A DNA stretch of 64,000 bases from Locusta migratoria (GCA_026315105.1 CM048747.1:284669154-284733153), one strand, 5' to 3'. Shown: positions 12,196-22,532, counted from the first letter of the stretch. The notes: generated by a model not told the origin, from the letters alone. Translations and numbers: made by a program.

Positions 12196-12495
12196 TTGTT
12201 GACATTAACGGCGGTATTTTTATGAATTCGAAATATTTAAGAATTTCGACTGTTTCAGGGCATTGGAATGTATCAAATGGCAAAGTTGAAAATTTGTGCT
12301 AGACTGGGATTCGAACTATGATTTCCCGTTTCTTGCAAACGGCTGCTTTAACCTTTTTTCCTGTTTCCTGTGTTCTTGGCTTAGTTTTTTATTTTATTTT
12401 TTATTACAGAGGGCGTGCTGAGCCACGGCGCCCGGCACCAATTAAGCTATCCAGGAGCGCTTTCCTTCCAACTAAAATTGTCAACTGCAGAGAAC
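12196..12495 (-). repeat. tRNA-like repeat, left arm of an inverted pair
   Basis: On the minus strand this reads as a tRNA-like unit with an A-box-like TAGCTTAATTGG and a B-box-like segment (complement of GGGATTCGAACT). It is flanked by a 9-bp direct repeat AGACACCAT (12187-12195 and 12496-12504). An insert of about 85 bp (12356-12440) interrupts the tRNA-like part. It pairs as an inverted repeat with 12600-12845. Confidence 0.6.
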
Positions 12496-12599
12496 AGACA
12501 CCATATCAATAATTGTAAATTATCCTATCAGGAAGCTGACAATTTCAATGCGGACGCATTAATACGCGTGATCCCTTGCGATAATACAGTGTAGACTGC

Positions 12600-12845
12600 G
12601 AGCAAGAGGAGGTAATGGGCAGGGAGCACTACTACAATCGTAGTGTTCTACAAGCTGAGAATTTGGGTTGGAAGGGAAGCGTGCCTGGATAGCCTAATTG
12701 GTTAAGGCGACCGTTGGCCCGAAGCAGGATATTCGGGTTAGAATTCTGGCCCAGCACAAATTTTTAGCTTTTCCATTGAATATATTTCAATGCCCTGAGG
12801 CGATCGAAAACGCTCAAATATTTCGAATTCGTTCGCCACTTTGTT
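12600..12845 (+). repeat. tRNA-like repeat, right arm of an inverted pair
   Basis: Forward unit CCTGGATAGCCTAATTGGTT, with GGGTTAGAATTCTGG as the B-box-like part, then CAGCACAAATTTTTAGC and CAATGCCCTGAGGCGATCG. It is the mirror copy of 12196-12495 without the 85-bp insert. The two arms lie about 100 bp apart, as in a fold-back element. Confidence 0.6.
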
Positions 12846-13030
12846 GGTCACCAAGTTAGTTTTTCGCTATTCTTATTTCTACTACTCTCATTACTTTCAT
12901 AGTTATTCGATTTATTTGGAATCCATAGTGTGTGCTCATTAATTTGTTCATACGTTTCAACAGGACCTAAAAATCTTTCTCACTTTCACTGAATATTGCT
13001 TCTTTAATGTACAAACTGAACAGCAAAGGA
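12846..13030 (-). mobile_element. Possible LINE RT scrap
   Basis: The end of this stretch (AATGTACAAACTGAACAGCA, then AAAGGAGAAAG) matches the antisense of the RT segment seen at 51831-51860 (AATGTACAAACTGAATAACA). No open frame remains. Confidence 0.35.
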
Positions 13031-13203
13031 GAAAGAGTAGCCGCGCGCAATGGACGGACTGGGCGGCCGTTCCTGCCGAAGGTTCGAGTCCTCTGTCGGG
13101 TATGTGTGTATGTGTGTTGTCCTCATTGTAAGTTAGATTTAGTGGTTTGTTAGTCTAGGGACTGATGATCATAACAGTTGGGTCCAATAGGTTTACAAAC
13201 ATT
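13031..13203 (+). mobile_element. SINE family B
   Basis: Second SINE family. Head contains GCCGCGCGCAATGG, B box GGTTCGAGTCCTC, a short TGTGTG stretch, then the tail shared with family A (GGGACTGATGATCATAACAG and AGGTTTACAAACATT). No clear target duplication found. Confidence 0.8.
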
Positions 13204-13660
13204 CTTGAGACCTTTTTTTAACGTAGCACTTAGTTTTAGTCTGTCATTCTTATGCTTCCAGTGGCGTACCAAATATTTCTTTAAAAAGGGGGGGGGGGGG
13301 GGCAAGGAAACCTATTTACTGACTTCGTCTTGGCGAATCCAGGACTTTGGTCTGGGGGGAGGGGGCAAGGTGTGATTGAAAAATAGGACGAAAGGAGGGG
13401 ACAGAATGTAGTAGGTGTTACGAGATGCTTCATTCGAAGGCAAAAATGGCTGTCATCAAAAATATTAGGGGGTAGTGGTGGGGGGACGGGCGACTGCCTC
13501 TCCTGTCCCCCCCTTCTCCCCGATTGATGCGCCATTGTATGCTTCAATCTTGATTCTTGCACTTATTTAACACTATTCTTGTTTCTAGATTTCTTACAGC
13601 TATCTTTATGAGAATCTCGAAGGTCTTGCACCATGTTGGACGATTTCTCTAGGTTCATAA
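13204..13660. other. Spacer with poly(G) and G-rich patches
   Basis: A run of about 15 G (13288-13302) and several further G runs to 13500. No element recognised. Confidence 0.5.
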
Positions 13661-13799
13661 AGTCTTCACTGCTGACCATCCGAACTGCAACACCATGAAG
13701 GAAATTTATTTGGAAAATAACGTACTGTACAAAGATCACATGATTGAAGGAAAAAAATAATAAAACAGCTCTGTGTGAAAAGAGTGATATGATAACATC

Positions 13800-14570
13800 A
13801 GTATTGAATGTTGTCACCATTGCCACATGTAACCCTTGTTATGCGCGCTTTGCTGCTGCTTCCATATATTGCCAAAGTTGATCAGGTGTAGCATAGAGTG
13901 GTGTATCCCAGATCAGTCCTTCAACAATCATCGACCAAATGATATCCATAATCTAAAGATCTAGAGAACAGGGAGACCAAGTCAGGAATGACAAACGATG
14001 AGCGACTAAGAAACCTTGAACAGAGCACGCCACACGTGATCACGCATTATCTTGTTTCATTGTGATCATCGGCAGGTATGGGAGGACAACAGGCTCCAAC
14101 ACTTGAGAGATGTAACCAAGGCTGGCTGGTTAGTGTACCGGCATCTGAAGATGCAATACCACCCCAAACCATAATACTGGTGCATGGCCAGTATGGGGAT
14201 GCGTTAGTCAACAGTTCTACAGTCTCTCACCAGGTGTCCCCAGACCATCCTGCTTATGCAGACAGAATCGAGATTCGTCGGTAACAACAATAACAACAAC
14301 TTCCTTGAATCTCGAGTCTGCCTGCAGTACCATGATGACTGCATTTGAGTCTGGAGACAACGTGGTGAGAGACTATTGACTTGTTGCCTAATACATCGCC
14401 ATTTGGACCTACAACCGGTATTATGGTTTGGGTTGGTACTCTCGCAACCCCTTATAAGGCATTACCTTTACACTAATCAACCAACATGACATCTCGGAAG
14501 TGTGGGAGCCTGTTGTCCGCCTGTACCTTCGTAGTTGACAACAGCCCCATTGATACAGTACAATACACAC
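13800..14570 (-). pseudogene. Tc1-like transposase pseudogene
   Basis: Minus-strand reading gives SLGYISQVLEPVVLPYLP, then MKQDNA (second catalytic Asp, followed by a stop), then SVQGFLVAHRLSFLTWSP, then a segment where the expected SPxLxPIENVW is read as SLDL, stop, IMDIIWSM. The catalytic Glu is thus Asp. It ends LWQYMEAAAKRA. Stops and loss of the N-terminal DNA-binding region make it inactive. The duplicated copy of the end on the other strand (from 14752) reads LPDISLIDIVWSMI, again with Asp at the Glu position. Confidence 0.7.
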
Positions 14571-14599
14571 TCGGCATGGTGCAGTATTGTTGCTTTGGG

Positions 14600-14737
14600 T
14601 TCAAATGTTTGTAAATCTATCGGACTTAACTGCATGGTCATCAGTCCGTAGCTTACAAACTACTTAAACTGAGGTAAACTAACCTAAGAACAACACAAAC
14701 ATCCATGCCCTGGGTGGGATTCGAACCCCCGACGGCG
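14600..14737 (-). mobile_element. SINE family B, 5'-truncated
   Basis: Reverse copy cut at the B box (GGGATTCGAACCCCCGACGG). Target duplication GTTGCTTTGGG (14589-14599 and 14738-14748). Inserted in the fold-back Tc1 element, so younger than it. Confidence 0.85.
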
Positions 14738-15182
14738 GTTGCTTTGGGCTCCCCGATATCTCGCTAATCGACATCGTCTGGTCAATGATTGATACACCAC
14801 CCTCTGCTACGTCAAATCAACTTGGCAAAATGTGGAAGCAACATGTACTGCTATTCACATACACAGGGCCTTTCATTGAAAGCCCAAAATTTGTATCAGC
14901 ATTTACTTGTAGCTATGGTGACAACAATACTGGTTACATCATCTTCCTCACCACCTTGGACTGTATTTTCAGTCATGTGATCTTTGTACGACATGTTATC
15001 TTCCAAATAAATTTTGATGTGATGTCTCTGGTCCTTCTTGGTGTTGTATTTTGGTTAGCCACCGGTGTGTGAAGGTGCCTTGAAATTTCTGTGTTACTTC
15101 CTCTGTCAAGTTAAATGTTAGAACTGCGTATCACGTGCATTCATCTTTCATAAAGCCGAAATAACTGTCATCTGGGAGAGCT

Positions 15183-15370
15183 TCAATTTCCTTTTTCACT
15201 GTTATGGGTAATATTCCTGTCAGCAATTTGGATCCATGAGCTTTCAATCTGATTCTGTGGTGATTCTCTTGCTTTATCTACCGTTGCTACCTTCGGAGTT
15301 ATGTGGATAATATTGGTCTGAACGTCTGATGGTACGTCACCCGTCAAATACATTCTATGGACCAACTCGT
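15183..15370 (-). pseudogene. RTE-like LINE reverse transcriptase fragment
   Basis: The minus-strand frame LVHRMYLTGDVPSDVQTNII aligns by eye with LVCKMYETGEVPSDFKKNCI of the LINE at 52091-52639, which is the RT fingers region. The rest of the element is absent, so this is a diverged scrap of the same general type. Confidence 0.5.
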
Positions 15371-15700
15371 TTTACAATACTCATTTGAAACTTTACGATA
15401 AGATTGGATATACAAAGTAAAAGGCACATTTGAATATATATAATTAGGTTTAGGTGAGTTGGGTACCTCAACACTATAATGCCAGGTTTTGTATGTAATA
15501 ACATCTATCAGCGAAAGACTCCAGTCCACAAAGCGAAGCATTTTTACAATATACAAAAGCAAGTTAAACCCAGATTGCTCCATTCGTAGGTGCTGGAATG
15601 CCCAGGCTAAAATTAACTTTACAACCACGAAAGAAGGTGGATCCACGTGGAAATTTTGTTGAGCAGTACCTCAGTTACAATATCACTTTTCAAATCAGTA
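15371..15700. other. No recognised feature
   Basis: AT-rich; a 100-codon minus-strand frame (15344-15646) has no recognisable motif. Confidence 0.4.
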
Positions 15701-15710
15701 CTCAGTATCG

Positions 15711-15965
15711 GATGACCGAGCGTTGCTCGGGATTTTTTTTTCCTGTTACATAGTGCTACTCACTGCGTTTTCGAGGCTGACTTATCTTCTGTGATCCGAA
15801 AAACGCGAAATTAATATAATTTTGGAAAATAGCGTTATTATGAAAAATACAACTATGTAGGTGAACTTCAAAAGAAAAAAAAAAGTGTAAATACATAATT
15901 TCATCGAAATTGTTAGAGCCGTTTCCGAGATAGCTAATATAAGAATTGCTCATTTAAACATATAA
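15711..15965 (+). repeat. Hairpin-headed dispersed repeat
   Basis: Starts with the self-complementary head CCGAGCGTTGCTCGG and ends near TTCATCGAAATTGTTAGAGC, then CGTTTCCGAGATAGC. This head/tail pairing is common in insect dispersed repeats. Related heads occur at 10074 and 55425. Class uncertain. Confidence 0.45.
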
Positions 15966-16282
15966 GATTATATGTCAATAGACACGCATGCAATGGCGAC
16001 GATACAGACATAGATTTCATCTACAAAGTCTCTCAAGGGAAATTAAACTACTTATGAAAAAGAATAATTAGGTAAAATAGTGTTTAAATCAAAACACTCC
16101 GGTATGGCTCTAAAAAGCGATGCTGTATCGTACTTAATAAGCATCCTCTAGGTTGTCCAGAATGTTCTTCAAACCAATAGTGAAGAGTTGTATATCGGTG
16201 AAATCATGGATGGTCATCCATAATAATTCCATTGTTGTTAGGAACATGACGTCAAAGAAAGACTAAAATGTTTTCCAAGTGC

Positions 16283-16483
16283 TCAAATGTTCAAATGTTT
16301 GTATAGCCTATGGGACTCAACTACGGGGTCATCAGTCCCTAAACTTACAAACTACTTATTAACTAGCTAACACTAAGGACGGCACAAATATCCATGCCCG
16401 TGGGGGGATTCGAACCCCCGACCGTAGTGGCCGTGCAGACCGTGACTGGCGCGCCGCAGTCCCCTCGGCCACATCGGCCGGCG
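16283..16483 (-). mobile_element. SINE family A
   Basis: Full-length reverse copy with intact B box. Target duplication TTTCCAAGTGC (16272-16282 and 16485-16495). Confidence 0.92.
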
Positions 16484-16495
16484 GTTTCCAAGTGC

Positions 16496-17149
16496 CAAAA
16501 CGTTACTATTTACTATCAATGATTGGGGCAGCTGGAGCAAAGAGTGGTCAATTCCCAGCCCACGCCATTATGGAGCGGTCACCTGATCCCACAAGGCCTT
16601 GTTGAGAGCTTAAATCCATACCCGACCCTACCATCAGGTCTTATCAACTGGAATCGGGACTTACCTGGTCAAGCCATAGTTTCCCAGTTGCCTAGGATCC
16701 AAACGCCGTGGCCACGAGCCCAGGGGAGACGCATTAGGTAATAAAGGCACTCGAGCCGCACTGTCCTAATGGATAAGTTCGTCGTACGTCGCACATTGGT
16801 TTATGCGGTTATTTCACGCAGTACTGCATGACTGTTAGCACTGACAACTCTACGCAAACGCCGCTGCTCTCGATCATTTTAAGGCCAGGCCGTCGATCAC
16901 TGCGATCTCCTTGCTGATGAGAAATGCTTGAAATTTGTTATTCTCGGCATACAATGACACTGTGTGGATATCGGAATACTGAATCCCCTAACTATTTCCG
17001 AAATAGAATGTCCCATTCGCCTAAATCCAAGTACCGTTCCGAATTGCTGATTCGCATCGTGCGGCCATAATCACGTCGAAAAAAATTTCACATGTATCAC
17101 GGAGTACAAATAACAGATCAGACAATACATCGTTTTTTCCACCTTGTAG
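16496..17149. other. No recognised feature
   Basis: A moderately GC-rich block (16520-16790) looks like older repeat sequence but I cannot name it. The 72-codon frame there has no motif. Confidence 0.4.
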
Positions 17150-17217
17150 AGCGCTAATGATACTACTGACATCTGTATCTATGCGTATCGCTAGTCCATG
17201 ACTTTTGACACCTCAGT
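17150..17217 (-). mobile_element. Tc1-like 5' terminal fragment (inverted)
   Basis: The minus strand reads ACTGAGGTGTCAAAAGTCAT, then GGACTAGCGATACG, the terminal repeat and leader of a Tc1 family whose forward leader lies at 17524. No transposase sequence follows. Confidence 0.55.
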
Positions 17218-17523
17218 TTGAAGCAGAGTAACGCAGCTCTCCTCCACGTTCACTGGTCTGAGTGAGCGCTCCCGGTGACCCAGTTCTTAACAGGGGAAAC
17301 AAAACACGCTTATACGTTCTGCGAAGGCTCAGGGAAAATCACCGGCGAGAGAGGCACGCGGCGAGCCGCTACTTTCGACGAATCGACGGCTGCGCCTGCG
17401 TTTTTTTGCGGGCAGCAGACGAGCTGAGCTGTTGCTCAAGACCGCCACTCGTACACACGACACACTGCCAGCCGGCGGAAGCACGCCTCGTCCGCTTTAT
17501 CAGGGGAAGAAATGTGAAGCTGA

Positions 17524-17760
17524 TTTATACTCAAGTGACAAAATCAGGAGATAGAAATGTGTGCGCATGGCGGTAATATGTGTGCGTAAGGTATAAAAGG
17601 ACTGTGCATTGGCAGAGCTGGCATTGGTACTACAGTGAGTCATGAGGAAACGTTTCCGATATGATTGAGGCCGTCGACAGAAATTAACAGATTTTGAGTG
17701 CGGATTGGTAGTTTGATTTAGGCAGAATCGGCTCTTGGTGTTTCTAGTGTAAGGAAAGAC
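17524..17760 (+). mobile_element. Tc1-like 5' end: terminal repeat, leader and start of transposase
   Basis: Begins TACTCAAGTGACAAAATCAG (decayed terminal repeat). The leader has a TATA-like GGTATAAAAGG at 17590-17600, then GAAACGTTTCCGATATGATT and GACAGAAATTAACAGATTTT, the region where the transposase normally starts. It stops before the helix-turn-helix region. It may be the opposite-facing partner of the fragment at 17150. Confidence 0.6.
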
Positions 17761-17811
17761 CATTTTGGCGCCCCCCCTCCCCCTACACTCATCAAAGTAC
17801 CTTTACTAAGT

Positions 17812-18003
17812 TCAAAATGCTTGTATAGTCTATGGGACTTAACTACGGGGTCATTAGTCCCTAAACTTACAAACTACTTATGAACTACTTACGAACTAGG
17901 ACGGCACAAATATCCATGCCCGAGGGGGGATTCGAACCCCCGACCGTAGTGGCCGTGCAGACCGTGACTGGAGCGCCTCAGTCCCCGCGGCCACCACGGC
18001 CGG
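17812..18003 (-). mobile_element. SINE family A
   Basis: Reverse copy with intact B box. Target duplication CCTTTACTAAGT (17800-17811 and 18004-18015). Confidence 0.92.
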
Positions 18004-18137
18004 CCTTTACTAAGTACCTTTACTATTTATTCTAGATATGTCTTATGTGGCCAAAAAGTAAAAGTCCACGAAAACAGCTTAAAAGCAAACATTTACGAGG
18101 GTGTTGAGAAATAAGTTTCCCCTGTCGACTGTTTATT

Positions 18138-18567
18138 TTTTATTTATTTATTATTTAACATGCCCCATTACATAGTAATATTACATGTTTAATAGTTAGA
18201 TTAAGGCGGTTACATCAAATATTTTTGCAAACACAAGTACAGTATATAAGTTGACAGGGTTTACAAAGGAACAAACAATTTTATAAATCAGGAAATCTTA
18301 TTGAATTGCAAAAATTGTAAAAGTCTGTAGTGAATTTATGTACTAAGTCATAATTACTGACGGGCCATCCTCCTCCTTTGGCAGCTATTTTTTTCCTGAG
18401 ATGGTCCCTCTCTTTCAATAAATTGCAGCAGTCAAAAAGCACGTGGTCAATAGTTTGGACAGCACTGTTACATGTGCTCGTACCGTCTTCAATTGTTTTG
18501 AACCGCTGATTGTAGGCTTTCAGTTGCCCATGACCTGTTAACATAGCTGTAAAATGAGGAGATATGG
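18138..18567 (-). mobile_element. LINE 3' fragment (R1/I-type C-terminus) nested in mariner
   Basis: The minus-strand frame has LTGHGQLKAYNQRFKT, then a Cys/His cluster with TCNSAVQTIDHVLFDC, then ERDHLRKKIAAKGGGWP. This is the ribonuclease-H tail and zinc-knuckle pattern of R1/I/LOA-type LINE proteins. The 3' end has an (AAAT)-rich tail at 18138-18165 on the minus strand. It sits inside the left arm of the mariner element, so it came later. 5'-truncated and non-functional. Confidence 0.7.
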
Positions 18568-18664
18568 TCAGAGTTTCGTATGAAAGGAAAAAAATAGAAT
18601 GAGACATTAAAGATAAGAAATATCTTTATTTGTCTACATAATTTCTAAGTACATTAAGACATCG

Positions 18665-19167
18665 TCATACCGCTTTATAAGATTCAAAAAGCTGTCCAAG
18701 GAAAAAATCTTGGCGTTGCATACGGAAGAAGCGTTGAACAGCTTGTCGGACGTCAGCATTGCTTCCAAAGCGTCTTCCGCTGAGAGTCTCCTTCAAAGCT
18801 AGAAACAGATGGAAGTTACTTGGTGCGCGTTCAGGACTGTATGGCGGATGGTGTAGGCGCTCCCAACTAAGAGTTGCAATATGGTTTGGCGTTGCCGTCG
18901 CAGAGTGTGGCCTCGCATTGTCATCCAACAGCAAAACGCCAGAACTGAGAAGGCCAGGCACCTTTTTCCGAATCACCTCTTTCAATTTCGACAGAGTGCC
19001 TCCAAAAAATCCAGTAAGAAAATTCCTTGGGCGTCCCAGAAAACGTTGAGTAGCAGACGGAGTGCTTTCGAACTTCTTTCGGACAGGCTATGGGGATGTT
19101 TCCGCTCCATGGATGTGGCCTTTGATTCGGGCGTGTAATGGTGGACCCACGTTTCATCCCCTGTCAC
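18665..19167 (-). pseudogene. mariner transposase pseudogene (third Asp lost)
   Basis: Minus-strand pieces: TGDETWVHHYTPESKA (first catalytic Asp in DETW), VFWDAQGIFLLDFLE, then after a frameshift near 18980 the C-terminal half with LLDDNARPHSA (second Asp) and HHPPYSPERAPSNFHLF. In mariner the third residue is the Asp of APSD, 34 residues after the second; here it is Asn. The N-terminal DNA-binding domain is absent, leaving roughly 170 of the usual 340-350 residues. Inactive on three counts: truncation, frameshift and catalytic change. Confidence 0.85.
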
Positions 19168-19426
19168 AATCCGAAACAGAAAGTCATTGCCATATACATG
19201 CCTCTACCCAATGGTGTATCGGTGTATTGCACGTGCAAGTGAACTTGCTGTGTTGACTTTCGCCCAAATCCGTAAAACGCTTCTTCTGAATGCAACGCCC
19301 TGATTTTTTCCCTGGACGGCGTTTTGAAGCTTATAAAGCGGTTTGACAAATGTCTCAATGTTTTTGGAAATTATGTAGAAAAATAAAGATATCTCTTATC
19401 TTCAATGTCTCATTCTATTTCTTTTC

Positions 19427-19603
19427 AAAAATGTTCAGATGTTTGTAGAGCTTATGGGACTTAACCTAGAAACTACTTATGAACTGGCTAATTCTAAGGA
19501 CGACACAAATATCCATGCCCGAGGGGGGATTCGACACCCCGAACGTACTGGCCGTGCCGAACGTGACTCGCGCACCGCAGACCGCTCGGCCACCGCGACC
19601 GGC
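19427..19603 (-). mobile_element. SINE family A, internally deleted
   Basis: Reverse copy lacking about 25 bp of tail (the ACGGGGTCATCAGTCCC segment) and with a damaged B box (GGATTCGACACCCC). Inserted in the right arm of the mariner element. The flanking duplication is imperfect (ATTTCTTTT versus ATTTTCCTTT). Confidence 0.85.
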
Positions 19604-19750
19604 TACATTTTCCTTTCATTCATAACTCTGCCCGCAGTCTATAGGGCAAACTTATTTTCCAACTCCCCCTCGTAATTACATTATTATTATTATTGTAACA
19701 TAGAACGACAATTATTTTTGTTTGTTACTCACTGTTAAAATCTTTAAAAT

Positions 19751-20198
19751 TAAAACGAGATTTTCCTGGGTTTCAATTTAGAAAACGCGTTCAGCAGCAA
19801 ATCTGTTTCCATTTCATTTAACAAACAATTTTCAATGGCCAAAGTAGCTAGATCACTTAAGTGCTCTTGGCTTAAAGTTGATCGCAAGTATGTCTTTATA
19901 AAAGTTTTCACTTCGAAAAACTTCTTTCGCCGCTGGCCACTAATATCGGGAGTGTTAGCAGAATCCTCAATGCAACAAAAGCATTTGGAATAATGTCTAC
20001 ATAACCACGTTTGGTTATGACAGACAAGGCTCCAGCTGTGTGACTTCCAGGGGGGGGGGGGGGGGGTATCATTAGTAGAAAAATTTGCAGTTCTCCAAAC
20101 GGATCATCTCCGTTCACGTCACAGTCTCCTCCATCACTCAAAACGGTTAGAAGGTGCTTACAGGCTTCGGGAGCACCTGACTTGATATTTTGACGCAA
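19751..20198 (-). pseudogene. hAT transposase C-terminal fragment
   Basis: Minus-strand NAFVALRILLTLPILVASGE, RSFSK, and after a one-base shift KTYLRSTLSQEHLSDLATLA, IENCLLNEM. This is the hAT-family C-terminal dimerisation region (ZMYM/TTF-type subgroup by wording, inferred). It ends at a stop at 19751-19753. A run of about 19 G encodes a spurious proline stretch upstream. The N-terminal part is missing and a SINE abuts at 20199. Transposase relic, non-functional. Confidence 0.8.
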
Positions 20199-20395
20199 AT
20201 GTTAAAATGTTTGTTAAGGTTATGGGACTTAACTGCGGGGTCATCAGTCCCTAAACTTACAAATTACTTATAAACTACCTTATTCTAAAGAGAACACAAA
20301 CATCCATGTCCGAGTGAGGATTCGAGCCCCCGACGGGGAACGACCTCGCGCATCGGAGCATAGCGCCTCAATGCGCTCGGGCACTCCGCCGCGAC
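20199..20395 (-). mobile_element. SINE family B
   Basis: Reverse copy. The head (minus strand) is GTCGCGGCGGAGTGCCCGAG, B box GGGGGCTCGAATCC, tail as in family A. It abuts the hAT fragment. Target duplication unclear. Confidence 0.8.
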
Positions 20396-20485
20396 TATTT
20401 CGCCCCCCCCCCTCCCCCGTCCTCATGGCGCTACGCGCAGCCGCGTAGTTCGCTTATATCTCGCGTCGCTCACGGATCTAGGCGT

Positions 20486-20790
20486 ACGGGACATTCCATT
20501 TCGAACATCGTTAAGTAATCCTGTGTTCCATACTGTCAAAAAATGTGCCGAGAGTACCAAATTTCAAGCATTATCTCGCCACGGAAAACGCACTGTCCAG
20601 CGGCTGCATTTTATGACCGAGAGCAGCGCAGTTTGCGTAGAGTTGTCAAGGCTTACAAACAAACAAAACTGCATGAAATAGCCGCAGATATTAATGTGGA
20701 ACGTACTGACAACGTATCAGTTATGGCAGTGCGGCGCGATTTGGCGTTAATAGACTACCGGCAGACGAACGACTTGAGTACCTTGAAACG
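20486..20790 (+). pseudogene. Tc1-like transposase, helix-turn-helix fragment
   Basis: The frame at 20543 (MCREYQISSIISPRKTH, then DREQRSLRRVV, then EIAADINVERTDNVSVMAVR) corresponds to the N-terminal paired helix-turn-helix region of the Tc1 family whose leader is at 17524. It has neither terminal repeat nor catalytic core. A poly(A) run follows at 20792-20809, unusual for a DNA element. Confidence 0.7.
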
Positions 20791-20809
20791 ATAAAAAAAA
20801 AAAAAAAAA

Positions 20810-21595
20810 ATTAACCGAAGGTATATTTTATCTCGGAGCGATTATTTCTCTCTCGTATAACTCTGAAACCTTATCATTATTCCCTTGTTTTTCTGGACAC
20901 GAGAGAAAGAACAGCGTTCCTCTTCATTTGTCTGTTCTATCTTCCTAACTGTTTAGACGAATCTGTGTCGGCTCCTGTTATCCATGTGCTACCAATGTGA
21001 GTATAGTATCATCATTTGTAAAATAAACCGTAAAAATGTTACCGAAATTTAACATAACGAGCATTTTTCCATTTCAGTCTGCGCAATTGACAACTGGCGA
21101 AGTAATTCAGCCCCGTTAAGTTGTGTAAAGGGTTTGGACGCCACTATGCCTGACGAATATTCGTGCAGTGACTGTTGCTAAATTTATTAACCTTCAAACA
21201 AAATCAATACCATTCTAAATTAATGAGCATTTCAGAACCTGCAATCGCGTTTTTTTTCCTTGTCATGTTAAATATCCCAAGTCCTATAATTCTCAGTTTG
21301 GATTTTCACCGTAACGTACGACTGGACACTGACCTAAAATTTAACGCACGATCAGGTGCACGAAACAGATCGCGTAACCAGTCCAGAACCATTTCATGAT
21401 GGTGATTTACCTTAATAAATATGCATTTTATTTCAGCTACAACATCAGAATGAATTGATCTGTTAAAGGAGTGATAGTAAGGTAAACTCCGACTCTTTTT
21501 ATAGTGTATCTGCTGCCAACATCAACTCAAAGTAGCTTTCAAAATCTTTAAAACATCCAAACTAATTCCACCATTTATTTAGTAATTCCTATCAG
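20810..21595. other. No recognised feature
   Basis: AT-rich; short frames only. Confidence 0.45.
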
Positions 21596-21606
21596 TCAAA
21601 TAATTC

Positions 21607-21806
21607 AAAAATGTTCAAATGTTCGTTAAGCTTAAGGAACTTAACTACGGGGTCATCAGTCCCTAAACTTACAAACTACTTATGAACTACCTACAACTAA
21701 GGACGGCACAAATATCCATGCCCGAGGGGGGATTCGAACCCCCGACCGTAGTGGCCGTGCAGACCGTGAATGGAGCGCCTCAGTCCCCTCGGCCACCGCG
21801 GCCGGC
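21607..21806 (-). mobile_element. SINE family A
   Basis: Full-length reverse copy with intact boxes. Perfect duplication TCAAATAATTC (21596-21606 and 21807-21817). Confidence 0.93.
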
Positions 21807-21817
21807 TCAAATAATTC

Positions 21818-22520
21818 TTCACGAAATTTTAACTATCCTTGACCGCAATCCAGAATAACCATCCTTGACCCCAATCCAAAATTAGAAAAATTTTTACGAA
21901 ATTAAATCAGAATAAAAAGATGAACCTTGCACTAATTTAAATCCCTATGGCAGTTCCATTATAACCTTTTCTATCGCCACGGCATCATCGCTGCGCCTCT
22001 CCCAGACTCAGATGCCTTGTGACAAAGGCGAAACGCATATAGGTGAATTTTAAAAATAAAAACCCTTCATTTGCAGTAGCAAAAGGCGTTTTCTTTAAGA
22101 ACAGGACAGTGAAATACATAATATTCAGCTGCTGCTCAAATGGCCACAACAAACAACGAATTTTTGTATGTTATTCATATTTTATGCGTGGCTGTACTGT
22201 TCATTCGGTTGCGATGAAACTTTGCCAACATATTGCTTGCAGTTTCGCCATGGTTATTGACATAAGTAGATGGCTGTAAGACACATAGTTCAGGAGACAG
22301 GACAAAATAAACAATTAAATGCGCGGTAAAATGCTGCATCACGCGACAATGTTGCACATCTCCTGCTAAACCACAGGGCCGATTTTAAACAAATTTGGTG
22401 CACATATTCCTTTCTTGAGGTAACAATCGATGTAGGGGTAATAAATAAGTAATTATGCTTCTTTATCCTGTCTCACACAAATGTTTCAGCAAATTTTAAA
22501 TTTTACTTTTGTGTCCACTG
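21818..22520. other. AT-rich spacer with an old dispersed repeat
   Basis: 22190-22400 contains wording of the type GGCCGATTTTAAACAAATTT followed by GGTGCACATA, typical of ancient dispersed insect repeats. It cannot be assigned to a class. Confidence 0.35.
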
Positions 22521-22532
22521 GAAGAATATACT

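Larger units (their letters stand above)
13677..15061 (-). mobile_element. Tc1-like element in fold-back form
   Basis: The left part (13790-14570) reads as a Tc1 transposase on the minus strand. The right part (14755-15061) is an inverted copy of the element's 3' end, including the last transposase residues on the plus strand. The long inverted arms share ATTTATTTGGAA and TACAAAGATCACATGA. A SINE is inserted at 14600-14737. End points are approximate and no TA duplication could be confirmed. Confidence 0.65.
18096..19672 (-). mobile_element. mariner-type transposon with long terminal repeats, carrying a nested LINE and SINE
   Basis: The left end CGAGGGTGTTGAGAAATAAG and the right end (reading back CGAGGGGGAGTTGGAAAATA) are imperfect inverted repeats flanked by TA (18094-18095 and 19673-19674). 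The inverted match resumes inside at GAATGAGACATTAAAGATAA (18597 on) and its mirror ending at 19415, so the arms are over 100 bp once the two inserts are removed. Inserts are a LINE piece (about 18138-18567) and a SINE (19427-19603). Confidence 0.8.

Noticed and set aside
17590..17600. TATA box of a host gene
   Set aside because: It lies in the leader of a Tc1-like fragment, followed by the transposase start region.
18759..19138. Plus-strand frames of 85-96 residues
   Set aside because: Antisense of the mariner transposase, whose motifs are clear on the minus strand.
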